From: Makana argininalis_B
Lineage (GTDB): Bacteria; Pseudomonadota; Gammaproteobacteria; Enterobacterales; Enterobacteriaceae
Direction of reading: 5' to 3'
Length of the DNA stretch: 64,000 nucleotides
Assembly (NCBI GenBank): GCA_044442785.1
Contig: JBISJT010000001.1
Coordinates: forward strand, 1 to 64,000
Positions 9,523 to 18,088 of the stretch are shown in pieces; position 1 is the first letter of the stretch; every line of letters begins with the position of its first letter. The position numbers and the translations under genes were made by a program. The notes under the pieces are model-generated. The model made no database searches, was not told where the DNA came from, and saw only the letters and a program-made list of their open reading frames with translations.

Positions 9523-10146
9523 TTAAATTCTTTTTTTTAAAATAGCATCAACTAAACCATATTTAATTGCTTTATTTGCAGATAAAAAACAATCTCTTTC
9601 AGTATCTTTATATACTGTTTCAATATTTTGACCTGTATGTTTAGAAATTAATTTATTAATTTTTTTTTTTATTTTTAAAATTTCATTAGCATGAATTTCT
9701 ATATCACTTGCTTGACCTTGAAATCCTCCTAATGGTTGATGAATCATAATTCTTGAATTTGGAAGACAAAATCTTTTGCCTTTACATCCACTAGCTAATA
9801 ATAAAGCACCCATAGAAGATGCTTGTCCCATACATAAAGTACTAATATCAGGTTTTACAAATTGAATTGTATCATATATTGACATACCTGATGTGATAAT
9901 CCCACCTGGAGAATTAATATATAAATTTATATCTTTTGATGGATCTTCAGATTCTAAAAATATTATTTGAGCGACTATTAAATTTGCCATGTAATCTTCT
10001 ATATAACCTGTGATGAAGATTATTCTTTCTTTAAGTAATTTAGAAAAAATATCATATAAACGTTCACCCCTATATGTATTTTCTACAATAATTGGTAAAA
10101 AAGATTTTTCATTTAAAACATTAAAAAAATTATTATATAAAGACAT
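9523..10146 (-). CDS. clpP: ATP-dependent Clp protease proteolytic subunit
   Basis: Tetradecameric serine peptidase partnered by ClpX. The 207 residues equal E. coli ClpP in length. The catalytic triad is visible: Ser111 in GQASSMG, His136 in SRIMIHQPLGG and the aspartate in RDTERDCFL-type sequence (KDTERDCFL). The start agrees with the family, and a purine-rich AGAGGA lies a few bases upstream of the ATG. No tig gene follows upstream as in E. coli; tyrS is there instead. Confidence 0.97.
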   Translation of the reverse strand: MSLYNNFFNVLNEKSFLPIIVENTYRGERLYDIFSKLLKERIIFITGYIEDYMANLIVAQIIFLESEDPSKDINLYINSPGGIITSGMSIYDTIQFVKPDISTLCMGQASSMGALLLASGCKGKRFCLPNSRIMIHQPLGGFQGQASDIEIHANEILKIKKKINKLISKHTGQNIETVYKDTERDCFLSANKAIKYGLVDAILKKRI

Positions 10147-10240
10147 AATATCCTCTTTAATTTTTATAAAAAAAATATAAATTTTTAAATAAATATTATT
10201 TATTAATTAAATTAATATTATAATATATATATTTATTTTT

Positions 10241-11539
10241 TTAAATTTTTTTTTTAAATTTTTTTTTCCAATTTAATAAACAATGTTTTTTTTTACCTTT
10301 CTGAATAATAGTAAATTTACCATAAAGTATATCATTTTTATTTAAAATATATTCAGGATTGTTTTGTTTAATACCGTTTATTGATATTGAATTAGAAATT
10401 ATTAAAATTCTAGCTTGATTACGAGATTTAGCTAAATTAGAATTTTTTAAAATCTGTTGTAAATCATAACTTTGTGTAATATCTATAGTTTTAATACCAT
10501 CTTTATATAATTGTTTAAAATCATTTTCTGTTAAGTTAATTACTTTGTTTTTAAATAAACTATATGTTATTCTTTTTGCGCATTTTAATCCAATTTTTCC
10601 ATGAACAATTTTAGTAATTTCTTCTGCTAATATTTTTTTTTTATAATTTAAAAAATTATTTTCATATTTATATTTTTTGTCTATTTTTTTAATTTTAATA
10701 TTATTAATTAAATTAAAAAGTTTTAAAAAATTTAATAAATCACTATCAGGAATATTAATCCAAAACTGATAAAATTTATAAATACTTGTTTTATTTTTAT
10801 CTAACCAAATTGTTCCTTGTGATGTTTTACTAAATTTTATTCCATTAGAGTTAGTTATAATAGGAACTGTTAATCCATATACTTTTTTTTTATATAATTT
10901 ATGAGTTAAAAATATACCAGAAGTGATATTACCCCATTGATCAGATCCACCAATTTGTAGTTTTACATTATATTTTTTATATAGATAAGAAAAATCATAA
11001 CTTTGTAATAAATTATAAGAAAATTCAGAAAATGAAATACTATTTTTATTTTTAAATAATCTATTTTTAATAATTTCTTTACTAATCATTTTATTAACTG
11101 AAAAATGTTTTCCTGTTTTATTTAAAAAATCAATAATATTAATTTTATTAAACCACTCTTTGTTATCTAAAATAATAGCACTATTATTTCCACAATTAAA
11201 ATTTAAAAACATAGATATTTGAATTTTAATTTTTTTTACGTATGTATTAATTTTTTCAAAATTATTAAAATTACGTTCTATATTTTTAAAACTAGGATCA
11301 CCAATTAATGCAGTAGAACTACCAATTAACACTATTGGACGATGTCCTAATAATTGAAAATGTTTTAAACATAATAAAACTAATAAATGTCCAACATGTA
11401 AACTATCAGATGTAGGATCAAAACCACAATATAAACTAATTTTTTTTTTTAATAAAATATTAGATATATATTTTTTATCTGTAATTTGATAAATCAAATT
11501 TCTATTATCCAATTCTTCTATTATGTTTGTTTTTTTCAT
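10241..11539 (-). CDS. tyrS: Tyrosyl-tRNA synthetase
   Basis: Charges tRNA-Tyr. A class I synthetase of 432 residues (E. coli 424). It has the HIGH-type motif in SLHVGHLL, the tyrosine-pocket GGSDQWGNI, the KMSKS-type motif KFSKTSQG, and a C-terminal S4-like RNA-binding domain (LAKSRNQARILI). It lies between clpP and the divergent cyo operon, not its E. coli position, so a rearrangement or deletion brought it here. Confidence 0.96.
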   Translation of the reverse strand: MKKTNIIEELDNRNLIYQITDKKYISNILLKKKISLYCGFDPTSDSLHVGHLLVLLCLKHFQLLGHRPIVLIGSSTALIGDPSFKNIERNFNNFEKINTYVKKIKIQISMFLNFNCGNNSAIILDNKEWFNKINIIDFLNKTGKHFSVNKMISKEIIKNRLFKNKNSISFSEFSYNLLQSYDFSYLYKKYNVKLQIGGSDQWGNITSGIFLTHKLYKKKVYGLTVPIITNSNGIKFSKTSQGTIWLDKNKTSIYKFYQFWINIPDSDLLNFLKLFNLINNIKIKKIDKKYKYENNFLNYKKKILAEEITKIVHGKIGLKCAKRITYSLFKNKVINLTENDFKQLYKDGIKTIDITQSYDLQQILKNSNLAKSRNQARILIISNSISINGIKQNNPEYILNKNDILYGKFTIIQKGKKKHCLLNWKKKFKKKI

Positions 11540-11841
11540 TTATAAAAATTCCATTTTTAATATATTTATTAAATCAAATAATCAAATATTTAATAGTATT
11601 AAATATTTGATTTAATAATAATTAATTGATATTATTTATATACTTAAAATTAAGTTTTTAAAATTATATTTAATATAAAAATATTATTTATTTTTAAATT
11701 TATTTTAATAAATTTTTTATATTTTAATTTAAAACTCAATAACTTTAAATATCAAAAATATTTTAAAAATAAATTTTTAAGAATTAATTAATAATTATAA
11801 CTTTAATATTTAAAAATTTTTTAAATTTAGAGTATAAATAT
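11540..11841. other. Divergent intergenic region tyrS / cyoA
   Basis: This 302-base AT-rich spacer must carry promoters for both tyrS and the cyo operon. The one clear structure is the palindrome at 11580-11612. No consensus -35/-10 pair stands out. Confidence 0.5.
11580..11612. repeat. Perfect palindrome upstream of tyrS
   Basis: AATCAAATATTTAATA (11580-11595) is followed after one base by its exact reverse complement (11597-11612). It lies 41 bases upstream of the tyrS start and about 230 bases from cyoA. It may be an operator, a transcript-end hairpin, or chance in AT-rich DNA. Confidence 0.45.
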
Positions 11842-12693
11842 ATGAAAATAATAAAATTTATATATACAATATTAATGTTTATATTTTTTATGTGTATAAG
11901 TGGTTGTAAAGAAATAGTAATAATGTCTCCAAAGGGACAAATTGGAATAGAACAACGAAATTTAATTGTATTAACTTCTACTTTAATGTTATTACTAATA
12001 ATACCTATAATAATCATTACTTTAGTATTTATATTAAAATATAAATCATCAAATTTAAACTCTAAATATAATCCTAATTGGTGTTATTCTAAAAAAATAG
12101 AATTTTTTATATGGATAATCCCTATAATGATAGTTTCTTTTTTAAGTTATATAACTTGGAATTCAACACACAAATTAGATCAAAAAAAAAAAATAATATC
12201 AAAATATAAATCAATAAATATTCAAGTTATATCTATGGATTGGAAATGGTTATTTATTTATCCAAAAAATAACATTGCAACTATAAATGAAATAGTGTTT
12301 CCTGTTAATATTCCAATAAAATTTGAAATTACATCAAATTCAGTAATGAATTCATTTTTTATTCCTCAATTAGGAAGTCAAATGTATGCTATGTCAGGTA
12401 TGAACTCTGTACTTAATCTTATTTCAAATAAACCTGGAAATTATAAAGGAATTTCATCTAATTTTAGTGGAAAAGGTTTTTATGGAATGAAATTTAAAGT
12501 TATAGTAACACCTGATAAATATAATTTTTTAAAATGGATAAAAAAAGTTAAATCTTCTTTTAATATTATTCAAAATATTAAAGATTATGAAAATATTTCT
12601 TATCCTAGTGAAAAAAATAAAGTACAATATTTTTCTTTTGTTATGCCGAAATTATATCAATATGTAATTGAAAAATTTCATCAAAAAAAATAA
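11842..12693 (+). CDS. cyoA: Cytochrome bo3 ubiquinol oxidase subunit II
   Basis: Subunit II of the terminal ubiquinol oxidase. The 283 residues are slightly shorter than in E. coli (315). It has a lipoprotein signal ending in ISGC (Cys22), PKGQIGIEQR as in enterobacterial CyoA, two transmembrane helices (about 30-60 and 80-105), and a periplasmic cupredoxin domain with MDWKW. Like the family it lacks the CuA ligands of cytochrome c oxidases. First gene of cyoABCD; its lipid anchor again requires Lgt. Confidence 0.96.
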   Translation: MKIIKFIYTILMFIFFMCISGCKEIVIMSPKGQIGIEQRNLIVLTSTLMLLLIIPIIIITLVFILKYKSSNLNSKYNPNWCYSKKIEFFIWIIPIMIVSFLSYITWNSTHKLDQKKKIISKYKSINIQVISMDWKWLFIYPKNNIATINEIVFPVNIPIKFEITSNSVMNSFFIPQLGSQMYAMSGMNSVLNLISNKPGNYKGISSNFSGKGFYGMKFKVIVTPDKYNFLKWIKKVKSSFNIIQNIKDYENISYPSEKNKVQYFSFVMPKLYQYVIEKFHQKK

Positions 12694-12739
12694 AGTTTAA
12701 ATATTTTGAATAAATATTTTATTAAATAAAGGAAAAAAA

Positions 12740-14731
12740 ATGATTTTAGGGAAATTAAATTTAAATTCAATTCCATATAATGAATCAATTATAATGTTTA
12801 CAATAATTATATCATTATTAATTATAATATCATTATTTATTACTATTACTTATTTTTCAAAATGGAAATATATTTGGTTTGAATGGATAACTTCATTAGA
12901 TCATAAAAAAATAGGAATTATGTATATAATAATATCATTTATAATGTTATTAAGAGGTTTTATTGATGCTTTAATGATGCGTTTTCAACAATCTATTGTT
13001 TCATCTGGAGGTAGTGGTTTTTTAACTACTAAACACTATAATCAAATAATAACTGCGCATGGAGTTATTATGATTATTTTTATGGCAACTCCTTTAATTA
13101 TTGGATTAATGAATATTATAGTTCCATTACAAATAGGATCAAGAGATGTTGCATTTCCTACTTTAAATTCTATAAGTTTTTGGTTATTTTTTTCAGGTTT
13201 TGTGATTATAAATCTATCTCTTGGGATTGGTGAATTTGCGCAAACTGGATGGTCTGCTTATCCTCCTTTGTCAGGTATAAAATATAGTCCTGGGGTTGGT
13301 GTAGATTATTTAATATGGAGTATACAAATATCTGGAATTGGAACAATTCTTACTGGTATAAATTTTTTTACTACAATTATTAAAATGAGAGCTCCAGGCA
13401 TGAAAATGATGAAAATGCCAGTATTTGTATGGACTTCTTTATGTACTAATATATTAATTATTGCAGCTTTTCCAATTTTAACAATAACTCTTTTATTATT
13501 ATCATTAGATAGATATATAAATACACATTTTTTTACCAATGAAATGGGTGGTAACATTATGATGTATATAAATCTTTTTTGGGCATGGGGTCATCCAGAA
13601 GTTTATATTTTAATATTACCTGTATTTGGTATTTTTTCAGAAATAGTATCAACTTTTTCTAAAAAAAAACTTTTTGGGTATAAGTCATTAGTGTTTGCAA
13701 CTATTGCAATAACTTTATTATCTTTTTGTGTATGGCTTCATCATTTTTTTACTATGGGATCCGGATCTGATGTAAATTCTTTTTTTGGTATTATGACTAT
13801 GATAATTGCTATACCTACTGGGGTAAAAATTTTTAATTGGTTATTTACTATTTATAGAGGTAAAATACATTTTCATTCATCAATGTTATGGACTATAGGA
13901 TTTATAATTACTTTTTCTATAGGAGGCATGGCTGGAGTATTACTTTCAATACCTGGAATTGATTTTGTATTACATAATAGTATGTTTTTAGTTGCTCATT
14001 TTCATAATGTAATTATTGGAGGCGTTGTTTTTGGATGTTTTGCAGGAATTAATTATTGGTTTCCTAAAGTTTTTGGTTTTATTTTAAATGAAAAATGGGG
14101 CAAAATTTCTTTTTATTTATGGATTTTTGGATTTTATATTTCATTTATTCCTCTTTATATATTAGGATTAATGGGTATGACTAGAAGGTTAAGTAAAGAT
14201 ATAGATCCTGATTTTCATAATTTATTAAAAATATCTGCTATAGGTAGTATAATAATTTCTATAGGTATTATATGCCAAATTATACAAATAATTTTAAGTA
14301 TAATTAATAGAAAAAAAAATAAAGATATTACTGGAGATCCATGGGATGGTAGAACTTTAGAATGGTCTACATCTTCACCTCCTCCTTTTTATAATTTTGC
14401 TATTATACCTAAAATAGATAATAAAATAGATATTTTTTGGTATTTTAAAAATAAAAAAAACAACAATATTAAAAATAATCTAATTTATAAAAAAATTCAT
14501 ATGCCTAAAAATAAGAATATAGGTTTTATATTATCTATAATTAGTATTTTTTTATGTTTTTCATTAGTTTGGCATATTTGGTGGATGTCAATCATATGTA
14601 TTTTATTATTAATCATTTCTTTTGTAATTCATACTTTAAATGAAGATATATATATATATATATCATCTAATACAATTAAAAAAATAGAAAATAAGAATTT
14701 TAAAAAAAAAAATCATAAAATGTTAAAATAA
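12740..14731 (+). CDS. cyoB: Cytochrome bo3 ubiquinol oxidase subunit I
   Basis: Catalytic, proton-pumping subunit that reduces oxygen to water. The 663 residues match E. coli. The haem and copper ligands are visible: His107 in TAHGVIM, His285 and Tyr289 in WGHPEVYI (cross-linked pair), His334/His335 in WLHHFFTMG, and the paired histidines in VAHFHNVIIGG near residue 420. Many hydrophobic helices run throughout. Tryptophans are all TGG, so TGA is not a general tryptophan codon here. A purine-rich AAAGGAAAAAA site precedes the ATG. Confidence 0.98.
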   Translation: MILGKLNLNSIPYNESIIMFTIIISLLIIISLFITITYFSKWKYIWFEWITSLDHKKIGIMYIIISFIMLLRGFIDALMMRFQQSIVSSGGSGFLTTKHYNQIITAHGVIMIIFMATPLIIGLMNIIVPLQIGSRDVAFPTLNSISFWLFFSGFVIINLSLGIGEFAQTGWSAYPPLSGIKYSPGVGVDYLIWSIQISGIGTILTGINFFTTIIKMRAPGMKMMKMPVFVWTSLCTNILIIAAFPILTITLLLLSLDRYINTHFFTNEMGGNIMMYINLFWAWGHPEVYILILPVFGIFSEIVSTFSKKKLFGYKSLVFATIAITLLSFCVWLHHFFTMGSGSDVNSFFGIMTMIIAIPTGVKIFNWLFTIYRGKIHFHSSMLWTIGFIITFSIGGMAGVLLSIPGIDFVLHNSMFLVAHFHNVIIGGVVFGCFAGINYWFPKVFGFILNEKWGKISFYLWIFGFYISFIPLYILGLMGMTRRLSKDIDPDFHNLLKISAIGSIIISIGIICQIIQIILSIINRKKNKDITGDPWDGRTLEWSTSSPPPFYNFAIIPKIDNKIDIFWYFKNKKNNNIKNNLIYKKIHMPKNKNIGFILSIISIFLCFSLVWHIWWMSIICILLLIISFVIHTLNEDIYIYISSNTIKKIENKNFKKKNHKMLK

Positions 14732-14752
14732 AATATAAAATTAGAGAACAAA

Positions 14753-15364
14753 ATGTTAAATATAAAAAAAAAAAAACATATAAGTTATAAAAAAAAAATA
14801 TTTGATAATGAAAATAATATTAAAATTTTTGGTTTTTGGATTTATTTAATGAGTGATATTATATTATTTTCTACCTTATTAGCTACATATTTTGTTTTAA
14901 AAAATAATTCATTTAATTTAATTAAAGTTAAAAATATTTTTAATTTATTTTTTATTTTTATTGAAAGTATTATATTGCTAATAAGTAGTTTTACATATGA
15001 GATTTCAATTTTTAATATAAAAAAATTTAATAAATTAAAAACAATTTTATGGTTAGTTATAACTATTTTTTTTGGTTTTATATTTATATTTATTGAAATT
15101 TATGAATTTCTAAATTTAATTAATAAAGGATATGGTTATAATAAAAATGCTTTTTTATCTTCTTATTTTACTTTAATAGGAATGCATGGATTACATGTAA
15201 TAATTGGTATTATATGGATCATAATAATGATTATACATTTATATATAAATGGTTTTAGTAAATTAAATTTAATTAGATTTAAATGTTTAAGTTTATTTTG
15301 GCATTTATTATATATAATTTGGATTGTAATTTTTACATTTGTTTATTTAATTGGAGTAATATAA
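14753..15364 (+). CDS. cyoC: Cytochrome bo3 ubiquinol oxidase subunit III
   Basis: Integral membrane subunit III, 203 residues (E. coli 204), with five hydrophobic segments. It keeps GFWIYLMSDIILFSTLLATY near the N-terminus, LIGMHGLHVIIGI and the C-terminal FWHLLYIIWIVIF. A run of 12 A residues (14764-14775) near the start codon is a possible slippage site. It lies 21 bases after cyoB. Confidence 0.95.
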   Translation: MLNIKKKKHISYKKKIFDNENNIKIFGFWIYLMSDIILFSTLLATYFVLKNNSFNLIKVKNIFNLFFIFIESIILLISSFTYEISIFNIKKFNKLKTILWLVITIFFGFIFIFIEIYEFLNLINKGYGYNKNAFLSSYFTLIGMHGLHVIIGIIWIIIMIIHLYINGFSKLNLIRFKCLSLFWHLLYIIWIVIFTFVYLIGVI

Positions 15365-15688
15365 TTGAATATAAAATTGAATTTTTTTAAAAAAAAAAAA
15401 ATATATAAAAAAAAATATTTTATAGGTTTTGTACTTTCTTTATTTTTCACAATATTATCATTTATGATTGTCAGTACTAATATAAATAGTAATAAAATTA
15501 CTATTTATATTTTAATTTTATTTTTAAATAATATTTTAACACACCTGTTTTTTTTTATAAAAATAAATAAATATAAAAAAAATATATGGTATATTATATC
15601 GTTTTTATTTACAATATTGATTTCTATGATTTTAATAATTGGTTCTTGTTTAATATTTAATATGATTTGTAAAAATTTTATTCATTAA
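15365..15688 (+). CDS. cyoD: Cytochrome bo3 ubiquinol oxidase subunit IV
   Basis: Small membrane subunit that helps assemble the oxidase; 107 residues (E. coli 109) with three hydrophobic helices (about 19-37, 46-65, 76-97). The best start is TTG, which directly abuts the cyoC stop codon and suggests translational coupling. The next in-frame ATG would remove the first helix. In E. coli cyoE (haem O synthase) follows; here the next gene is def on the opposite strand. Confidence 0.88.
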   Translation: MNIKLNFFKKKKIYKKKYFIGFVLSLFFTILSFMIVSTNINSNKITIYILILFLNNILTHLFFFIKINKYKKNIWYIISFLFTILISMILIIGSCLIFNMICKNFIH

Positions 15689-15715
15689 TATTTAAATTAT
15701 TATTTTAAATAAATT

Positions 15716-15781
15716 AATTAAAATAATTTTTAAAATAAAAATAAAAAATTATTTATTTTTATTTTAAAAATTATTTTAATT
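15716..15781. terminator. Long perfect inverted repeat between cyoD and def
   Basis: A 30-bp perfect stem (15716-15745 with 15752-15781) with a six-base loop lies at the convergent cyoD/def junction and overlaps the last codons of def. The stem is entirely A/T. It can fold in transcripts from both sides, so it probably serves as a bidirectional terminator or 3'-end stabiliser. Confidence 0.65.
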
Positions 15782-16252
15782 TTTTAAAAATTTTTTACTA
15801 AAATAATCTATGAATAATTTTCCAATTAAATGATCCATTTCATGTTGTATGCATATTGATAATAAATTACAAGCATATAATTCAAAATATTTACCTTTAT
15901 AATTTTTTGCTCTTAATTTTATATTTTTATATCTTTGAACAAATCCACTAATATTAGGAATTGATAAACATCTTTCATTTGAATTTATAATACCTTTTAT
16001 TTTAATAATTTCTGGATTAATTAAAACTAATTTACTATTTTTTTTTTTAAAAAGATCAATTATAATTATACGTTTATTTATATTTATCTGATTTGCAGCT
16101 AATCCTATACCATTAAAATGGTACATTGTTTCGAACATATTATCTATAATAATTCTAATATTGTTATTAATAATATTAACATCATTAGAAATATTACGTA
16201 ATCTTAAATCTGGATAATGTAATATTTTTAATATAGTCATTTTTTTTTTCAT
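15776..16252 (-). CDS. def: Peptide deformylase
   Basis: Removes the formyl group from nascent N-termini. The 158 residues (E. coli 169) keep motif 1 GIGLAANQI, motif 2 with the metal-binding cysteine ERCLSIP (normally EGCLS), and motif 3 HEMDHLIGKLF (normally HECDH), providing Cys, two His and the catalytic Glu. The fmt gene that normally follows is not adjacent. An initiator tRNA with the formylation signature lies at 51633. Confidence 0.95.
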   Translation of the reverse strand: MKKKMTILKILHYPDLRLRNISNDVNIINNNIRIIIDNMFETMYHFNGIGLAANQININKRIIIIDLFKKKNSKLVLINPEIIKIKGIINSNERCLSIPNISGFVQRYKNIKLRAKNYKGKYFELYACNLLSICIQHEMDHLIGKLFIDYFSKKFLKN

Positions 16253-16354
16253 AAAATTTTTAAAGAATAATTTTATTAATAATAATATTTATTTATTAAT
16301 AAAGATATATTTTAATATATTAAAATTAATCTTAAAAAAAATATTAAAAATTTG

Positions 16355-16383
16355 TTTACATTTTCATCAAAATAAGTTATTAT
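16355..16383 (+). promoter_or_regulatory. Sigma-70-type promoter for tRNA-Ala/tRNA-Asp
   Basis: TTTACA, a 17-base spacer and TATTAT lie 34 bases upstream of tRNA-Ala. Both boxes match consensus at five of six positions. Confidence 0.6.
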
Positions 16384-16417
16384 ATTAAATAATTATAATA
16401 TTTAAATATAAATTAAA

Positions 16418-16490
16418 GGGGCTATAGCTCAGCAGGAAGAGCACCTGCTTTGCACGCAGGATGTCAGCGGTTCAATTCCGCTTAGCTCCA
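16418..16490 (+). tRNA. tRNA-Ala (anticodon TGC)
   Basis: Acceptor GGGGCTA/TAGCTCC, the standard D arm TAGCTCAGCAGGAAGAGC, anticodon arm CCTGC TTTGCAC GCAGG, T loop TTCAATT. CCA is not encoded. This isoacceptor normally sits in the 16S-23S spacer; here it precedes tRNA-Asp with no rRNA nearby. Confidence 0.97.
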
Positions 16491-16530
16491 AAACAATTTA
16501 ATTAATAAATTTTTTTAAAAAAAATATTAA

Positions 16531-16604
16531 GGTGCGGTAGTTCAGTTGGTTAGAATATCGGCCTGTCACGCCGGAGGTCACGGGTTCGAATCCCGTCCGC
16601 ACCG
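16531..16604 (+). tRNA. tRNA-Asp (anticodon GTC)
   Basis: Acceptor GGTGCGG/CCGCACC, anticodon loop CTGTCAC giving GTC, T arm CGGG TTCGAAT CCCG, discriminator G. CCA is not encoded. It follows tRNA-Ala by 40 bases and probably shares its transcript. Confidence 0.97.
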
Positions 16605-16623
16605 TAAAAAATATTTACGTATT

Positions 16624-17487
16624 TTATTTCATAATGAAATTATTATATTTATAAGCTTTAAAAGTATTTTGCATAAGAGATGATACAGTCATTGTTCCAA
16701 CTCCCCCAGGAACTGGTGTTATATACGAAGCTTGTTTTATAGCACTTTTGAAGTCTACATCACCAACTAATATTCCATTCATTAATTTATTAATTCCTAC
16801 ATCTATTACTATTGATCCTTTTTTTATCCAAGAACCTTGTATAAATTTAGCCTTTCCTAAAGCAACAATAAGTAAATCTGATTTTTTAATTAAAAATTTT
16901 AAATTTGAATTATAAATATTAGTTATTGTTACATTACAACCTGATAATAATAATTCAAAACTAATTGGTTTGCCTACAATATTTGAATTACCTAACACTA
17001 GAGCATTTAAACCAAAAATTTTAATATTATAAAAATTTAATAAAGAAAATATGCCTTTTTGTGTACATGGTGTAAAAAATGGACATTGAAGAAATAATCT
17101 TCCTATATTATAAGGATTAATACAATCTACATCTTTATTAGGAATAATATTTTCACATATATTTTTAATACTTAATTTTAATGGTAAAGGCATTTGAATT
17201 AAAATTGCATCAATATAAAAGGAACAATTTAATTGATCTATTAATTCTAATATGTTTATTTCAAAAATATCATAAGGAAAATAATATATTACGATCATAA
17301 ATCCTATTTCCTTACAATATTTTTTATTACTATTAATATATGATTTAGATGAAGAATGATTTCCTACTAAAATTATTGCTAATACAGGAACACGATTGCC
17401 ATTTTTAATTAAATTTAAAACATTATTCAATAATTTCTTTTTTATTTTTTTAGATATTTTTTTACCATCAATGATAGAAGCTAACAT
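16624..17487 (-). CDS. folD: Bifunctional methylenetetrahydrofolate dehydrogenase / cyclohydrolase
   Basis: Converts 5,10-methylene-THF to 10-formyl-THF, supplying one-carbon units for purines and initiator tRNA formylation. The 287 residues match E. coli FolD (288). Visible are the catalytic Tyr/Lys region YINSNKKYCKEIG, QMPLPL, the substrate motif NPYNIGRL and the NADP-binding region LGNSNIVGKP, with the C-terminal TPVPGGVGTMT. Its neighbours tRNA-Arg(TCT) and cysS also lie near folD in E. coli. Confidence 0.96.
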   Translation of the reverse strand: MLASIIDGKKISKKIKKKLLNNVLNLIKNGNRVPVLAIILVGNHSSSKSYINSNKKYCKEIGFMIVIYYFPYDIFEINILELIDQLNCSFYIDAILIQMPLPLKLSIKNICENIIPNKDVDCINPYNIGRLFLQCPFFTPCTQKGIFSLLNFYNIKIFGLNALVLGNSNIVGKPISFELLLSGCNVTITNIYNSNLKFLIKKSDLLIVALGKAKFIQGSWIKKGSIVIDVGINKLMNGILVGDVDFKSAIKQASYITPVPGGVGTMTVSSLMQNTFKAYKYNNFIMK

Positions 17488-17610
17488 GTAATAATTTTCC
17501 TTTTTTTAAATATTTTTAAATTATTTTAAAAATAAATATTTACTTTAATTTAAATTTAATATAAGATTTAGAAAATAAAAATTTTTATAAATTTTTTAAT
17601 CAAATGAAAA

Positions 17611-17684
17611 GCACTCTTAGCTCAATTGGATAGAGCAACAGCCTTCTAAGCTGTAGGTTGCTGGTTCAAGTCCAGCAGAGTGCA
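17611..17684 (+). tRNA. tRNA-Arg (anticodon TCT)
   Basis: Acceptor GCACTCT/AGAGTGC, D arm TAGCTCAATTGGATAGAGC, anticodon arm ACAGC CTTCTAA GCTGT, T arm GCTGG TTCAAGT CCAGC. It reads AGA, the preferred arginine codon in AT-rich genes. CCA is not encoded. Corresponds to argU beside folD in E. coli. Confidence 0.97.
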
Positions 17685-17760
17685 TTTAATTTAAAAAATA
17701 ATTTTATTATAAATAAATTGTATTTAAAAATAATTTTTTTTAAAAATTTAATAAAATATA

Positions 17761-17789
17761 TTGACTGTATTTACGAAATAATATTTAAT
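17761..17789 (+). promoter_or_regulatory. Sigma-70-type promoter for tRNA-Phe/tRNA-Gly
   Basis: TTGACT, a 17-base spacer and TTTAAT (five of six at each box) end 11 bases before tRNA-Phe. Confidence 0.6.
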
Positions 17790-17800
17790 TATTAAAATAT

Positions 17801-17873
17801 GCCCAGATAGCTCAGTCGGTAGAGCAAAGGATTGAAGATCCTTGTGTCCTTGGTTCAATTCCAAGTCTGGGCA
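17801..17873 (+). tRNA. tRNA-Phe (anticodon GAA)
   Basis: Acceptor GCCCAGA/TCTGGGC, anticodon arm AAGGA TTGAAGA TCCTT, T loop TTCAATT, discriminator A. CCA is not encoded. Confidence 0.97.
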
Positions 17874-17925
17874 AATTTAACATATTAAATTTTTAAAATT
17901 AATTAAATTAATTATTAAATTACAT

Positions 17926-17997
17926 GCGGAAATAGCTCAGTGGTAGAGTACAACCTTGCCAAGGTTGGGGTCGCGAGTTCAAATCTCGTTTTCCGCT
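17926..17997 (+). tRNA. tRNA-Gly (anticodon GCC)
   Basis: Acceptor GCGGAAA/TTTCCGC, anticodon arm AACCT TGCCA AGGTT region giving GCC, T loop TTCAAAT, discriminator T as in bacterial tRNA-Gly. CCA is not encoded. In E. coli this tRNA is grouped with tRNA-Cys and tRNA-Leu; here those two are at 33.7 kb. Confidence 0.96.
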
Positions 17998-18088
17998 TTG
18001 AAAATTTTTAAATTTTATTATTTATTTAAAAAATTTATAATTTATTTTTTTTAAATCAACAATATTTATATATAAAATATAAAATTAT

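Noticed and set aside
11784..12017. A minus-strand frame overlapping the cyoA start.
   Set aside because: It is the shadow of cyoA, which is clearly coding on the plus strand.
13306..13557. Open frame on the strand opposite cyoB, and similar frames opposite pfkA-like, pgk, gyrB, proS, cysS, thrS, pheT, tilS, mnmE and grpE sequences.
   Set aside because: They mirror strongly conserved genes, have no recognisable family pattern and no ribosome-binding site.
14649..14663. A short (AT)n microsatellite near the end of cyoB.
   Set aside because: It encodes part of the CyoB C-terminus and is expected in AT-rich coding sequence.
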